NCBI RefSeq assembly: GCF_029962835.1
Contig: NC_080586.1
Span: forward strand, 63,992,001 to 64,056,000
Origin: Magnolia sinica
Lineage: Eukaryota > Streptophyta > Magnoliopsida > Magnoliales > Magnoliaceae
Length of the DNA: 64,000 nt
Direction of reading: 5' to 3'
The first letter of the stretch is position 1; each line of letters starts with the position of its first letter. The position numbers and the translations under genes were made by a program. Positions 11,581 to 24,013 of this stretch are shown here, piece after piece. The notes below the pieces were generated by a model, which did no database searches, had not been told where the DNA came from, and was given only the letters and a program-made list of their open reading frames with translations.

Positions 11581-14500
11581 TGTAACGTCCCGGATTTTCA
11601 CTATTTTAGATTTTCAAAAAAACCTTGAAATTTTTTCTATTAATTAACTTATAATATCACTTAATGACCATTAACACTCAATGTTAGTTTATACAAGGGT
11701 GTACCAGTAAAGAACCACACAAGTCCGATTAATCAGCCGTAGAAAGCCAATGAATCCGCCCGATCACTTGAACATCAGGTGTAGTGTAACGTCTCGCCCG
11801 AGCAGAACAATGTCTTGGGGCGTCCACGTAGGATTTGCCATAGGACCGTTCATTTAAGCCACTCATAGTGAGGTATCACAAATAAAATAGACCAAGATTA
11901 GTCCAATTGAATAGATCAGATGGGCCCTAATAGAACCTGGTGCAGGCCTCCAAGCTAGATAGCCGTTTACACTTAGCGACAGCCCGTGTGGGCTATACTG
12001 TGACACGGGAAGGTCAGAAAATTATAAAAAATTAGAGAGCTTAGATCTCACTGGGCTTGGGGACCATCGCGGACCATGGACCCAGTGGACACCCAGAAGT
12101 GAAATCTGGCACTTGCCAGATGCGCCCCACCAATGTTAGAATTGAAATCTGGTACGTGTAAATAAAATCGAAATATAAGATATTTCAGCCGTCGAATTTC
12201 TTCATAATTTATGATGAGGGTCTAATGTATTTTTCTACACCCGCCCATAGAAATCTGGGACCCGATCGTGAAACGATGACCGTTGATCGCAAATCGGACT
12301 GTTGCGGTAAAACTCTACATCCGTTTGCCCTCAAATTTTACATTACCCTTCATCAGGCCATGGAGCACCTATTCTATAAATTTCGTGACCAGGGACCCAT
12401 CAAATCAACCCCGTTACTCTTTTAGCCTAAAACTAATGGCTTAGAGTAATCATGACCAAATCTTCACTTTCACTAGTTATAAATAGACCACACTATGAAC
12501 ATAGTTAATCTAAACCCTAATCATTGCCCTCAAAAAATCTCAATACCTAATTCATTCCAGAAATGTCCCGATTTTTCGAAGAAGCTCTAGACCGCTCGTT
12601 GGTGGGCCACTAGTTCCAAAATTATAGAATAATGTCCGTCTCATTAGGCTTGATATCCATCGCGGGATTCGGACCTTGGTACTACCTAGAACCGCTCAAC
12701 TTGAGCTAAAGGACGAGTGCATGAGAAGCGCAAATACCCCAAAGAAAGGAGCTGAAACTTAAGTGAATTGGGTCATCCACTCTTATGCAAAGTTGAGGAT
12801 TTCGGACCGTCGGTTTATGACCAAACTTCACACATAGAGTGAGGATATTTCTCTGCTCATATCCATATAGCCGCGGTCCCGATCGACCATCGGCGACCGT
12901 TGAACAGACTTCTCATCATATTTGTCGATCAACGCATCTAAATGGCGGGCCAAGCATATCCATACATAGATCATCATTAGGGCTAACTATCATATGGTGT
13001 ATATTGACTTATACACCCCATAGTGGGCCTTAGAGCTTAGAAAGACCCTCCCATAGGTCTAGTGTAGTAAAAACCCAACACTTGGGGCCACTTCCACCAA
13101 ATCTGGCATTATAAAAGGGCCTCATTTCGGCACCCCCTCTCCCCATACGATTTTTGCCCTAGAAGAGAGAGAAGAGAGTAAGGGGAGAAGAGAAGAAGGA
13201 GAAAGAGAGAGGAAGAAAAGAGTGAAGGAGGGTGTTGTTGGTGATGGGGCCCAAGGAAGCTCAACCTTGCAACTCTCTACCCCTTGTCCAAGGAAATCCC
13301 TACATCACAACCACAAGAATCATCTAGGTAAGCTCCTTCATCCTTTTTCTTAAAACCCTTGTGTTGAGAAAGGATTGGTATGGATTTCTAACATGCAAAT
13401 GTGTGCTTTAGGGATTCCAACCGATCGACCACAAATCCACCCTCCTAGGTCGTTTCCAAGATCTCAACGATTCATAGGTGTGGACTATTATCCTTAGGTG
13501 GCCTAGCACCAATTTTAGTAGGAGTTTAATGATTTTATTTGCTTGATATGTTGTATGGAAGAATCTAGAGGAACCTAGGAATGGTATGTTGTTGGGATTG
13601 TATGGAATGACATGTTCAGTATCCTTGATATTAAATCTTGCCTCTCATAATCTAGTATATGGATGATTACATGCTCATGTTGTTTGACTTCTTTTTCTCA
13701 CATGTGATGCTTCATGGTGTGCATGATTCACTACTCTTGTGTATTTAATCCCTTGAGGCGTAGGTAGTGCTTAACTTCCTCCCTAACCTACACCACTCAC
13801 ATGCACCTTATTCATGTTGTTGTAACATGCTTGTTAGGAATAATTGAACCATATGTTGTGATGTATGCAAACATGATACTATTATGCTAGTTGGTAATAT
13901 TGGTGGTTGGTATGTTATGAATTAACATTAGACCCTTGGTTGGTCGAGAACATGAGGAGAACAAAGGTGGTTCCGTTGGTAGAACCGCCTTGAGGCTAAA
14001 CCCAAGGATTTGGGCGAGTGTGTACGGGCGACAGTAGTTCGACTACATGGGACCCTTGTACCAGATGTCGTTCATCGCATGCTCGCCTGACTCATGCGGT
14101 TTAACCTATTTACTGTCCAATGCTGTTTGTTAACCATGTTTGATTACTTATGTATGGAATCTGGAACACCCTACCACCGTTGTAGCCCATCTATACCGGA
14201 TGGAATATTGTTCCACAGTCTCGTGAGCCAGGTATGGTGGAATGGGACACTGTGTCCGAGCTGTCGGCCTACGCTGGGGTGACGCCCTTCCTCGTAGTGA
14301 CCGTGAGTAATCCCTTTCTCTCAGCACTCCCTGTGTGCTTGAAGTCGGGGACAGAAAACCCGACGGGATCAAGGATCGTGGGGTCTTGGCCTCACACGTT
14401 GGGGGGGTATTTGCCTCGCAACTAGTTTAGGGCATTTGATACGTGGGGTGTATCAAATTTCCAAATCTGCTTGATGAATGGACTTAACTAAGAACCCGGT

Positions 14501-15215
14501 TAACATCATCATTGCACAGCATTAGCTAGGTTGGCGACTCAGCAGTCGAGGTCGCTCTGAGGGAGTGTTGACATATGCGATTGTTAGACGGAGTCGCTCG
14601 AGGGAGAGTTGTGGTGAGGGCATACATCATATCATCCACCATGCATGTGCATTAATAAGATTAGTTAGGTATTTGTGAATGATTGCTTTTCATTAATTTC
14701 TTATTATAACTGATGCTTGTTGCAACTTAAGACTAATAGCACCCACTGAGTTGATCACTCACTCCCACTCTAGGACGGTATTTTAAAACACCAACCAAAA
14801 CCGCTCGTAGATACAGGAGATATAGATTACATGGAGCTTAGTGATGCGAGTCTCGAGGAGGAGGACGAGTTCCCTTACTTCCAGTTGATGAGCGGGACCC
14901 CGTTGGATCAGTAGATGGGTCGTTGGATCACCGAGCAGCGGCTCAGTTTTATTCTTTTTGGACATGTCATTCTTTTTGTAATTTTGTTGGGCGTCACCTT
15001 GTGCTCCTGTTTATATTCCTTTGGGCATGTATATATAGGTATAGTTGATTTTCTTCCATTTCAGTAGACTTGTGTGGTTGTGCTTCATATTTTAGGAAAT
15101 TCCAGAATGCGCATTTAGACTGGATTAATCGCATATTAATGAAAACCAGTTATAAGTGACCCTGGGAACTCGGGAGTCGAGCGTATGCACGACCCCCGAT
15201 TTTCAGGGCATTACA
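11581..15215 (+). repeat. 3' LTR of RE1
   Basis: A 3635-bp LTR beginning TGTAACGTCCCGG and ending GGGCATTACA. From 11832 on it matches 1-3768, except that about 385 bp present at 1197-1584 are replaced here by a short stretch near 13028. A TATA box candidate is at 13109-13117. Confidence 0.88.
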
Positions 15216-15444
15216 ATTTTGGTCCAATCTTGTTAAGAATGCATCTGTAGCACACCCTACGTCAAAACACTACAATGAGTCCTACACAAAACTAATGATG
15301 GGTGTTCCCTCTTAAATATTTCCTCTTACATGAGATTTGGATTATCATGATTTTTGGGTCCAATGGTTAGAATAGGGTATTGTATCTAATAAATGGGATG
15401 GAATTTATGAAAGTCGCATGCATCTAGGTTTTTGGATTTTTCTT

Positions 15445-15525
<81 letters not shown>

Positions 15526-16835
15526 TGCTCCCCTGCGCACCTATGCACGTGCGCACCTTTGCACACGTGCCATGGGTGTCTAATCTAAATGGTCCATGTG
15601 ATGCGGAATCCCATAAAACCCCAGGTGACAAATTTTTACCCCAATCTATTATTCTGGTGGGCAATAGCAAAGAGAAATGCAAATCAAGGGAGGAAACTGT
15701 TTTCATTTTTCATGGCCCATCAAAGTTTTAGATCAAAGTAAAACTTAGGCTTAGGGGGTTTCAGGAGGTGCTACTTCACATGAACGGTTTAGATTTTGGA
15801 TCCACATCACGTATGATGGGTTCTCAAAAAAGTTTGTACGTAGTACGTATGAACTTGTTCGCAGGTGAGCGTTTCCGTGTGTGTGTGTGTGTGTGTGTGT
15901 GTAAACCATGGAATGGCATGGTGGCTGAGAACCATAAATTTTAAAATGGTCATGACTTTATTTAAAGGGAGTTTTACAAAGAAACAAACAATAATAATAA
16001 TAATAATAATAATAATCTTAAATAATATTGAATTTACATTTCAGTAACTTTTTTTTTAAAGGTTTTTAAAATGTCACCTCATAATTGATATAATTATCAT
16101 TCCACTACCTTCCCCCGCAGTGGTCCAGCGAGCCAATGGATCGGTCGCTCAAGTGCGCCCTATCATGATGCTCATGTAAAATTCATCCTGACCACTAGGT
16201 TAGGTAAGAACCCAAAATTCAATTCCATCTTTTCTTCATATGGACCACATGATTGAAAACATTGTACAGGTCAATGCTCACCCTCCAAATTGGTTCCATT
16301 AGTGTGGCCCATTGAATCATAGATGAGTATATTTTTGGGGCCATTGGTCAAATTTTTATACAAAATCTAATTGTTGGAGTGGATTTCATATAATTATCAC
16401 TGTGGGGCCTCTAAAAATCAAGGGTGCACATTCTCTCTCTCTCAACTATTTCCTTTGATGTCGCCCACCAAAATCACCACTAAACCTGATTTTTATCCAT
16501 GGGGCCAATATGTGATTAAATATCTAATGGTCAAAGTGGATCTTACATAAACATCATGGTGGGCCCATCAAAATCAAGGCCGACATCCCATAAAATTTTG
16601 TTTTCTTATAAATAACCTTTTTGTATAGTTGCATGGGGACATTGAGACTTATCTTTGGTGAGCACACAATGATTTGTGTATAACATCCACTTTGACCAAA
16701 GATGCATAATCCAATTTGAACCTCAGAAAAAAGTTGATTTGTGATTTTGGTGGGCTGCACTAAAGAAAATGGTTGGGAGAGAGACATATAACGATCAGAT
16801 TTTTACTCTAAATTTAATTTGATTTTTTAAAAATG

Positions 16836-16875
<40 letters not shown>

Positions 16876-17479
16876 GTTTCATAACTCTCTTATCTCCCTC
16901 TTTATCTCTGCTGCATCCCTCAAATCTCTCTTCCCTTGTATCTCTCCAATTCCTAATGCCTTCTCCTTCTTAAGGAATGAAACATGAGAGAGTCCTACAT
17001 TAACTAAAAGAAATGAAGAGAAAACCTAACTTGACGCATTCATGCATGTACGCATTTTCATGGCATTAATTTATGCATACAATCATTCACTGCATTTACA
17101 TTGTTAAATGATTGTTTGTGTACTATTGTATGTATTTCTATTTTAATTTTGATGTGATAAATCATGTTGGGAATCACTAAGCCTGACCAACCTACCCTTT
17201 ATTGATGAAAAACCGTACATTTGTGACCGAGGCTGAACCTTTGGCATAAGAACAAGTGAACGTATTCAAACTAAAGGAGGATCCATGGGACACGTGGCCT
17301 TACATGACGAAAGAATAAGTGGCCGCTTTGGACCGATCTTAATTATCAATTTAGTTCTCATTTGTTATTTTTGGAATAAATTATGATTTGTTATATGTTG
17401 CTTGAAATGGTGACATTGATTTATGATTTTGAGTTTTGGACAAGATTATTTGATCTAAGTATTAATTCTAGACATGTGA
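15216..17479. other. Non-genic spacer with microsatellites and degenerate repeats
   Basis: No gene seen. It holds (AT)n at 15447-15490 joined to (AG)n at 15491-15521, (GT)n at 15877-15902, (ATA)n at 15990-16016 and (GA)n at 16842-16872. The segment 15522-15876 may be a small inverted-repeat element: it starts near GCTCCCCTGCGCAC and ends with the imperfect complement of GCTCACCTGCGAAC. I cannot establish target duplications because both flanks are microsatellites. 16330-16600 contains two degenerate copies of a GGGCC...CAAAATCAAGG block. Confidence 0.45.
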
Positions 17480-17487
17480 ATAAGAAC

Positions 17488-18133
17488 GAGGGCTGTGCAT
17501 CGAGCTGAGTTGAGGTGGGCCAAGCTTGGCTTGACTCGCCTGTACTCTCCTCGAGCTCAAGCTCGCCCTCAAGGTTACCAATAGAGTTTGGCTTGACTTG
17601 TCCATGCTCCCCTTGAGCTCAAGCTTACTCTTGAGCTTACCATTCGAGCTCCCACCCCAACCCAACCGCCAAACCTTTTAATTTGCAAATCATATATTCA
17701 AAATCTCAAATCTCAATTTTGGGATTTAGGATTTTCTTATTTTTAAACATTACATAAATAAATAAATAAAATCAAAGATTATATTTAGAGGTACATTACC
17801 ATTAACAGAAAGAGAGAGAGAGAGTGAGAGAGAGAAGCTCGGGCGAGCACAGTGGATTAGGTTTGTAAAGGGAAACGTAGAAAAAGGGACACATGTGTGC
17901 ATATTATTTAAGCTAAGCTGAGCTCAAGCTAACCAAACTTAAAATCAAGCTGAGTCAAGCTTCGAGCCAAGCTGAGTCAAGCTTAACTTTGCTCGACCTT
18001 GGCTTGTTTTCAAATTAGCTGGGTTATATGAAGTTTGACTTGCCTTGAGTCGTCAATCAAGCCGAGTCAAACCGAGCTAGATTGAGCTTAGTCAACGAGC
18101 TTTTTGAGTTAGCTTGGCTCTTGTATAGCTCTA
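17488..18133. mobile_element. hAT-type non-autonomous element (MITE-like)
   Basis: Imperfect terminal inverted repeats (left GAGGGCTGTGCA, right end complementing TAGAGCTATACA) are flanked by an identical 8-bp duplication, ATAAGAAC, at 17480-17487 and 18134-18141. The interior has many dispersed copies of AAGCTTGGCTTGACTC and its complement, the subterminal repeat style of hAT elements. There is no transposase, so it would need one in trans. Confidence 0.75.
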
Positions 18134-18141
18134 ATAAGAAC

Positions 18142-20156
18142 CCAAACATGTGGGTCTTTAACTAGACATAAAATAGCTAAGCTTGCATGGATGTTGGTTT
18201 TTGCATGTATGATATGTGATTGTGATTGTACGAAACCTAGATTCTACCTTAACAATATCAAATTTATGTCTCTGCATAAATGTATTGGATGGATTAAGTA
18301 TACTTAGTGTACAAGTCATAATGCGAATCTTGAGTTTGGGATGCGAGCTTGATACCCGAAATTCGAGTCGTGACAAGATGCCCACTCTTTCTTTTTATTG
18401 GCCCACTGTGATGATTATATGAACTCCACTACAACTACTAGATGCCACACCAAAATTTAAGCTTGGGACGTAAAAATCAGGCCCATACATGATTATGGTA
18501 AGCCATATTAACAAAAATAGTTTAGAGGGTGGTGGTTGCATTGTACACTAATTTTCAATTATATAGTCCACCTATATCATAGATGAGGCTCTTGTTTTTA
18601 CTATTTCTTTATTTTTATAAATCACTAGCTTAACATAGGATTATATGCTAATATAGGGTAATACACATGGTGGTTGGGGTGGATTTTACATGTAAACATT
18701 ACGATGGTGCCTACTTAAGTAGCCAACGCATCTACTTACTTGCCCACTTAACTGTGTTAAAGAAATGTGATGGAAGGCAATGAAATGATAATTATATGAA
18801 TTAATTAGGTAGCATTTTGAAAACCTCATGAAAAAAAGCACAGCAATATAAATTCCATACTAATTAAGTTTTTTTTTTAAAAAAAAATAATTTTTCATTC
18901 CCTTGTTTGAAAAATGTTGTCATATTTCTTGTGCACCTAAGGTTCTCCATGTTCGAAACAAGTGGGGATAAAAAATGTGCTTGGCCATGGCCGTTAACAA
19001 TGGATGATTCAACAAAATAATAGTATAAAAGAAGTTAAATGTAAAAAACACAATGAAATTGCCATAGACTAACAACGAGAAGATCTTAAGCCCAATGGGT
19101 TGGATCATAAGTTACCCACCACCCAGTGGATAACTTCCAACCTCTCACGTATGTACCACATGTTGGTACCAAAATGAGGAACACCTTAAGCAAAAATCAA
19201 CCTCATCTGATTAATTAGATTACAATTGTATTTTTATTTATCAATGGCTATACATTTTTTTTTGGTGCATCCTACCTAGTGAGTGGACCGGGATGATTTC
19301 GGTATAAGATGATCATCATGATGCGGCCCACCAATTGGACAGGCTGGATGTCACACGCCCGTGATGGATTGAAACTATCTGTGTTCGGTCCCACGGGTTG
19401 AACTTGAGTTCTCGTCACTAAGACCACACGCGTGCGTAATAAAGCTCATGTACACGCAACACATGCACCAGCATGTCATATAAGTCCAAGATCCAATACA
19501 TCTGTCAGAAGGGAACCAATATATTGATGCCCCATCCCTACAATCAGGTTGATCCATTGGTTAGGTGGGCCACAGTTTGCAAAGCAGATGTGTGGCAGTG
19601 AAAATCTTATCAGAAGTTATCTAACCTGTCCACCTGTTTTCAATATTGGGACCCACATACTGAGCGTACTAGATTTATTACTGCAAAAACATCTACAAGG
19701 TGAGCCAACCTGATGGATGGATTGGATCTGCAGATATGAGGGATGTAGATGAGATGTATGCGCGGTCTTAGCAAAGCTCGATTAATAAGAGTTACTTTGT
19801 ACTCTGGCAGGGTATCAAGCTTGATAGGCAGACACTTGTACGTCGGCATTGCATAACTCAAATTAGAGCGGCTAAATCGGGTAAGCCACTGTTGGTAGGT
19901 ACTAAAATCAGATTGGTTAAACAATCTCAACCTTTAATTCGTGGACAACTATTTGCAGAACATGATCTTGGATTTCTTTTCATTTTTAACCGTCTAATAA
20001 TAAGTGTGCACCAATCGCATGGTAAGAAAATCAAATACTGCTCAATTTTTTGGACAGTTTACTTTGAATTATTTGTCTCTAGCGTATGCAATTTCTACGT
20101 GCCCGCGTGTGATCCATCACAGGGCGTGGATTAGGTGAGTACCGGGTAAGAGCTTA
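18142..20156. other. Non-genic spacer
   Basis: No gene recognised on either strand. It contains poly(A)/(T) tracts around 18866-18890 and several GTGGGCC-type blocks. Small open frames lack any family resemblance. Confidence 0.4.
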
Positions 20157-20615
20157 GTGGGTGAGTCCTTGACCACGGGGCCCACCTTGATGTATATTGT
20201 TTTTATATCCACGCCGTCCATCCGTTTTTATAGATCATTTTAGGTCATTAAGTAAAAAATTAAGCAGATCCAAATCTGAAGTGGACCACACCACAGGAAA
20301 CAGTGGTCATTGAATGTTCGCCATTAAAAACTTCCTAGGGTCCACCGTGATGTTTATTTTCTGTCAAAACTATTGATAAGGTCACACAGACATGGATGAA
20401 GTTAAAATACAAATATCAGATTGATCCAAAAATTTTGTGGCCCACAAAAGTTTTTAATGGTCCGAGACCAATGTTTCCTGTGGTGTGGTCAACCGAATAT
20501 TTGGATCTGTTTCATTTTTGGAACCATATCCTAAAATGATCTTTAAAAATTGATGGACAGTGTGGATATAAAATACATACATCTTGGTGGGCCCCACGGT
20601 CAGGAACTCACCACC
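20157..20615. repeat. Foldback (long inverted repeat) element
   Basis: The left arm (about 20157-20345: GGTGAGTCCTTGACCACGGG ... CCATTAAAAAC) is complementary, with mismatches, to the right arm (about 20440-20615: GTTTTTAATGG ... GGGCCCCACGGTCAGGAACT), leaving a loop of about 100 bp. Both arms carry the GGGCCCACCTTGATGTAT / ATATCCAC / CCATCC module that also appears inside the RE2 and RE3 LTRs. No transposase is present. The ends and target duplication are not certain. Confidence 0.65.
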
Positions 20616-23600
20616 ATGTTGCGCCCCCATTGCACAATACAGGAGTATCAAAGCATTTCTCAATTTATAAATATAATTAAAGAATCTAACCTTTCCAGGG
20701 CAATACCTGCACCATATTATTTTATTTTTGTGGTGATATTTACAGCCACAAAAAGAAAAAAGAGAAAAAAAGGAATGATATTCACAGCCACACATCTTCA
20801 TGTGCGGAACACTTGCATCTCTCACGTGGCTATATGGCTTACGTGTGACAATGACCGTTCACCCATTGGGTGGGCCACGTGTATGAGAAAGGTAACAGTT
20901 TGAATTGTTATATCTGTTGTTTGTTACAGTTGTTGAGTGTGCTGGGCTGATTTTTCGGCTAGGATTGATTCATCAGGGGGTCCACCTGATGAAGGTCACA
21001 GATCTCATACATGTGCCACATTGGCATGCGTGGGGCGCCTGTATTTTACTCATAAATGCAAGACTGCAAATACCATTCCCAAGCAGGCGGATCCTTTTGA
21101 GGATCCCGAGCGAAAATAAATGAATTAAGAGATGCAGTCAGCCACCTACTTGCAATTGGTTCATTTCCCTCTATGGCCCAGGGAGAGGATGGTCACCATC
21201 CAAACCAATGTTCAGTTACTCACCAACCAACAATTTTCAAGATTTGTACCCTTTACTGTGATGGCTAATTTTAAAAGAAAAAGGGGAAAAAAAAAAAAAG
21301 CCATCTGCCACACTACAAGAAACAGTTAGAAATTGTAGACACCTCACCCAAGATCACAAATAATACTTTGCCGAAACTAGTATCCGATTAACAGTGACAG
21401 TACAGTATCGTAAATGAAAATAAATTACACCAAGAGGATACTCGAGACCACCCAGAGTCAACTAACGATCCGGATCGGCTAAAAGCCACAAGTAGGAATC
21501 CAATTCCCACCGGCAACGTTGCAACCATCTGATCCATCAAGCAGACCCATGTGACAGATTAGACAATGAATTTGCCTCGAAAAACACATAAATATATTAC
21601 CAGGAATTCAAGTTTTAGTACTGGTCCAAAATATTCACTTATTAGTACCTGATAATTCTTATCACCCAAAGCATCTCCAATATTGCAAAATCAAGCCACA
21701 TCAGCACTAGTAGGAATCGTAATTCCACTTATCAGCACGGTAAAAATCGAGCTCCTTGTCATTTACAACACTTACCTTTGCTCAAGTTGGGTAGAGTTTT
21801 TTTTTTTTAGTTTTGTTTTTGTGGTTAGCTTGTTAGTACACTCAAGGTCAGTTCACACTTCACTGTTAGCCACCCCCACTAGGGAATCGATACCAAAACC
21901 TCAGTGTTTCGAGGTACCTTTCACTCGGTCTACCACTTGATGTATGAATCTGGGTGTGAAGGCTTGGGTAGACTAAAGAGATGCTTTGTGAGGGTTGAGA
22001 AGGGTCTCGAGGACTTGGAGAGATTTTCTCTAAGCAGTCTCCACTGCATAAGAAGATCATTAGTTTTAGAAGAGTTTATTAATTAACCGAGTAGAGTTAG
22101 ATTATGGGATGCTAGCTTCCTCTTTCCTTTTTCATATCTTCACAAGTTCATACTAGCATCACACACAACATCCAATCAAAATACTCTTATCTCTTTTTAT
22201 TTCTTATGGTTACTCCGGCATTTGTCCACTTGAATCCCCGATATAATCACTTTTAGAACTGTTTCAAATTTCTAAAAAATTCAAAATCTCATAAAATAGA
22301 GACCATACTCTATGCGGGCGGAAAATGGTTCCTAACTCCTATTTCTTTCACCGAGGCCCTTAAAATCTTTGGTCGTATACCAAATGCAGGAATTACTTAG
22401 GATGAAAGGATCTTTGAACCCCTTAAATCTAAAACGATTTTACAGTTTCTACCTAGCTGTAGTTCTTAAGCTTAATCGACTAGTGGCGACCCTAAACAAA
22501 AAAGTTTATCACTCTTGAGTCAATATCACCCCCATTTGTGCAAAGAACAAGAAGAGCACGAATCGACTTGCTTCGCACCTGCTCTATGTTCAATAGGATT
22601 AAACGCCTACCATTGCAATCTTCCGGGGGTGCACAAAAGTTTAGATCAAGCTAATACATGTGTTTTCCCTTCATCCTGGTGAAACTAACTTATGAATAGG
22701 CTCGATGGCGTATAAACATCATTGTTAATCTTAGGAAGGTTTCAATGGTGGTCATTTCCATCACACTATTTTCTCTAATGTGGCCCACCGAGTTATGGAT
22801 CTATTTGATTTTTAATCCTACATCTTTTCATGATATGGTAATATGATAAAAGTGATCAATAGAGTGGATGTCACATAGGCATCATGGTGAACTCCACTCA
22901 TAAGCTATAGGGTAGGAAATTGGGTTCGTCTTTAATCGCGATAGCTAGAAACATACAATCATCATGATTATTTGGATTATCTTACATTCATAGTAATAGT
23001 CATGCATTATTAAAAATCTTGAGATGTGTATGGCCTAACTGTATGGTTTTGTGTGGAATAAAAAACTCAAATGGTTCACTTAAATGTGAGAGATGATCCA
23101 AGCTCTTAAAACATTGTACATTATAATGCTCCTAATTACATTGGGACACAGTCCAATCCGTTGATCTAATCTATTCCTTGTGGCATTTAAGAACCATTTA
23201 AGAACCGTTTAACAACTCTTATCTAATATAATAAGAGCTAAAGAAGTATGACTTTTTGTTAAAGCTCTTATTTTACAATAAACTTATTTGGTAAAATCAC
23301 TTTTTCATAGGCCAAAAAAGTTTTTATTTGAAATAGGTAAGTTTAGTAAAACATTCAAATAAGAGTTTTATTTTAAACGATTCTCACTCTCTTTTTTTAA
23401 AAATTACAAGTCCATCATAATCAATGTGAACTGCATGTTCTTCTTTTTTTTTTTTTTCTTTTTTAAAGTATTCATTGGATGAAATTACCTAATCAAGAAG
23501 AATGGGTAATTAAAGGTGGACCCACCTTCAATGTGGGTTCGCCTTTAATGTGGGATATTATTTGAGAAAAATAATCTTTTGATGATTTGGGGTTTGGAGA

Positions 23601-24008
23601 GAATGTTTGAACGTTTCTATTAGCCGTTCGATGTTATGCACTGGGCGTCTCATGTAACTGAGTTTGGCATGATGAATTTAACTATGAGAAATGTTAGGTA
23701 GCCGATTAACCACCGAGGCATAAAAAAAAGTCAATGTTTAATAGGAATGAGTTTGATGTTCTTTGTTTACATTAAGGAATTGTTATTTCTATTGAAGAGT
23801 TATTGAGTATTTAAATTCTATTTGCAGATCATGCAATGCATATATAATGTGCATATTTAAAAAAATAAAATAAAATCATACCAAGTGGCTTTTATTAGTA
23901 TCTGAAAGTAGTTACATTTTAGGATGTGGTCTAGCGCAAGCCCTTAATTACATCTTGGGGGGCATTGATTGAAAGGTAAAACTAAAATAATAGTTCTACT
24001 ACATAGCA
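20616..24008. other. Non-genic spacer
   Basis: No intact gene or RNA gene recognised. 21797-21814 and 23444-23466 are T-rich tracts. 22200-22620 (with GTGGCGACCCTAAAC) looks like old LTR sequence but I cannot delimit it. The last 5 bp before RE2 (CAAAA, 24009-24013) are its left target duplication. Confidence 0.35.
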
Positions 24009-24013
24009 CAAAA

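Larger units (their letters stand above)
1..15215 (+). mobile_element. RE1: large non-autonomous LTR retrotransposon (LARD-like), 5' end cut by window
   Basis: Two long direct repeats (1-3768 and 11581-15215) flank a 7.8-kb interior. The left repeat is followed by a primer-binding site and the right one is preceded by a polypurine tract, so they read as the 5' and 3' LTRs of one plus-strand element. The LTR begins TGTAACGTCCCGG and ends GGGCATTACA (GGGCGTTATA in the 5' copy), giving the usual TG...CA ends. I see no gag, protease, RT or integrase in the interior. It holds host-gene scraps, a non-LTR retrotransposon relic and a later solo-LTR insertion. The two LTRs differ by scattered substitutions and a ~385-bp indel, so the insertion is old. 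The target duplication cannot be checked because the left end lies before the window. Lineage is uncertain; the LTR start and PPT style resemble gypsy chromoviruses. Confidence 0.8.

Noticed and set aside
15522..15876. MITE between (AG)n and (GT)n tracts
   Set aside because: The end similarity is short and imperfect, and no target duplication can be read in the microsatellite flanks, so it is only mentioned within the spacer.
22200..22620. Old Athila-type LTR fragment
   Set aside because: It has LTR-like phrases but I could not find ends, a primer site or a second copy in the window.
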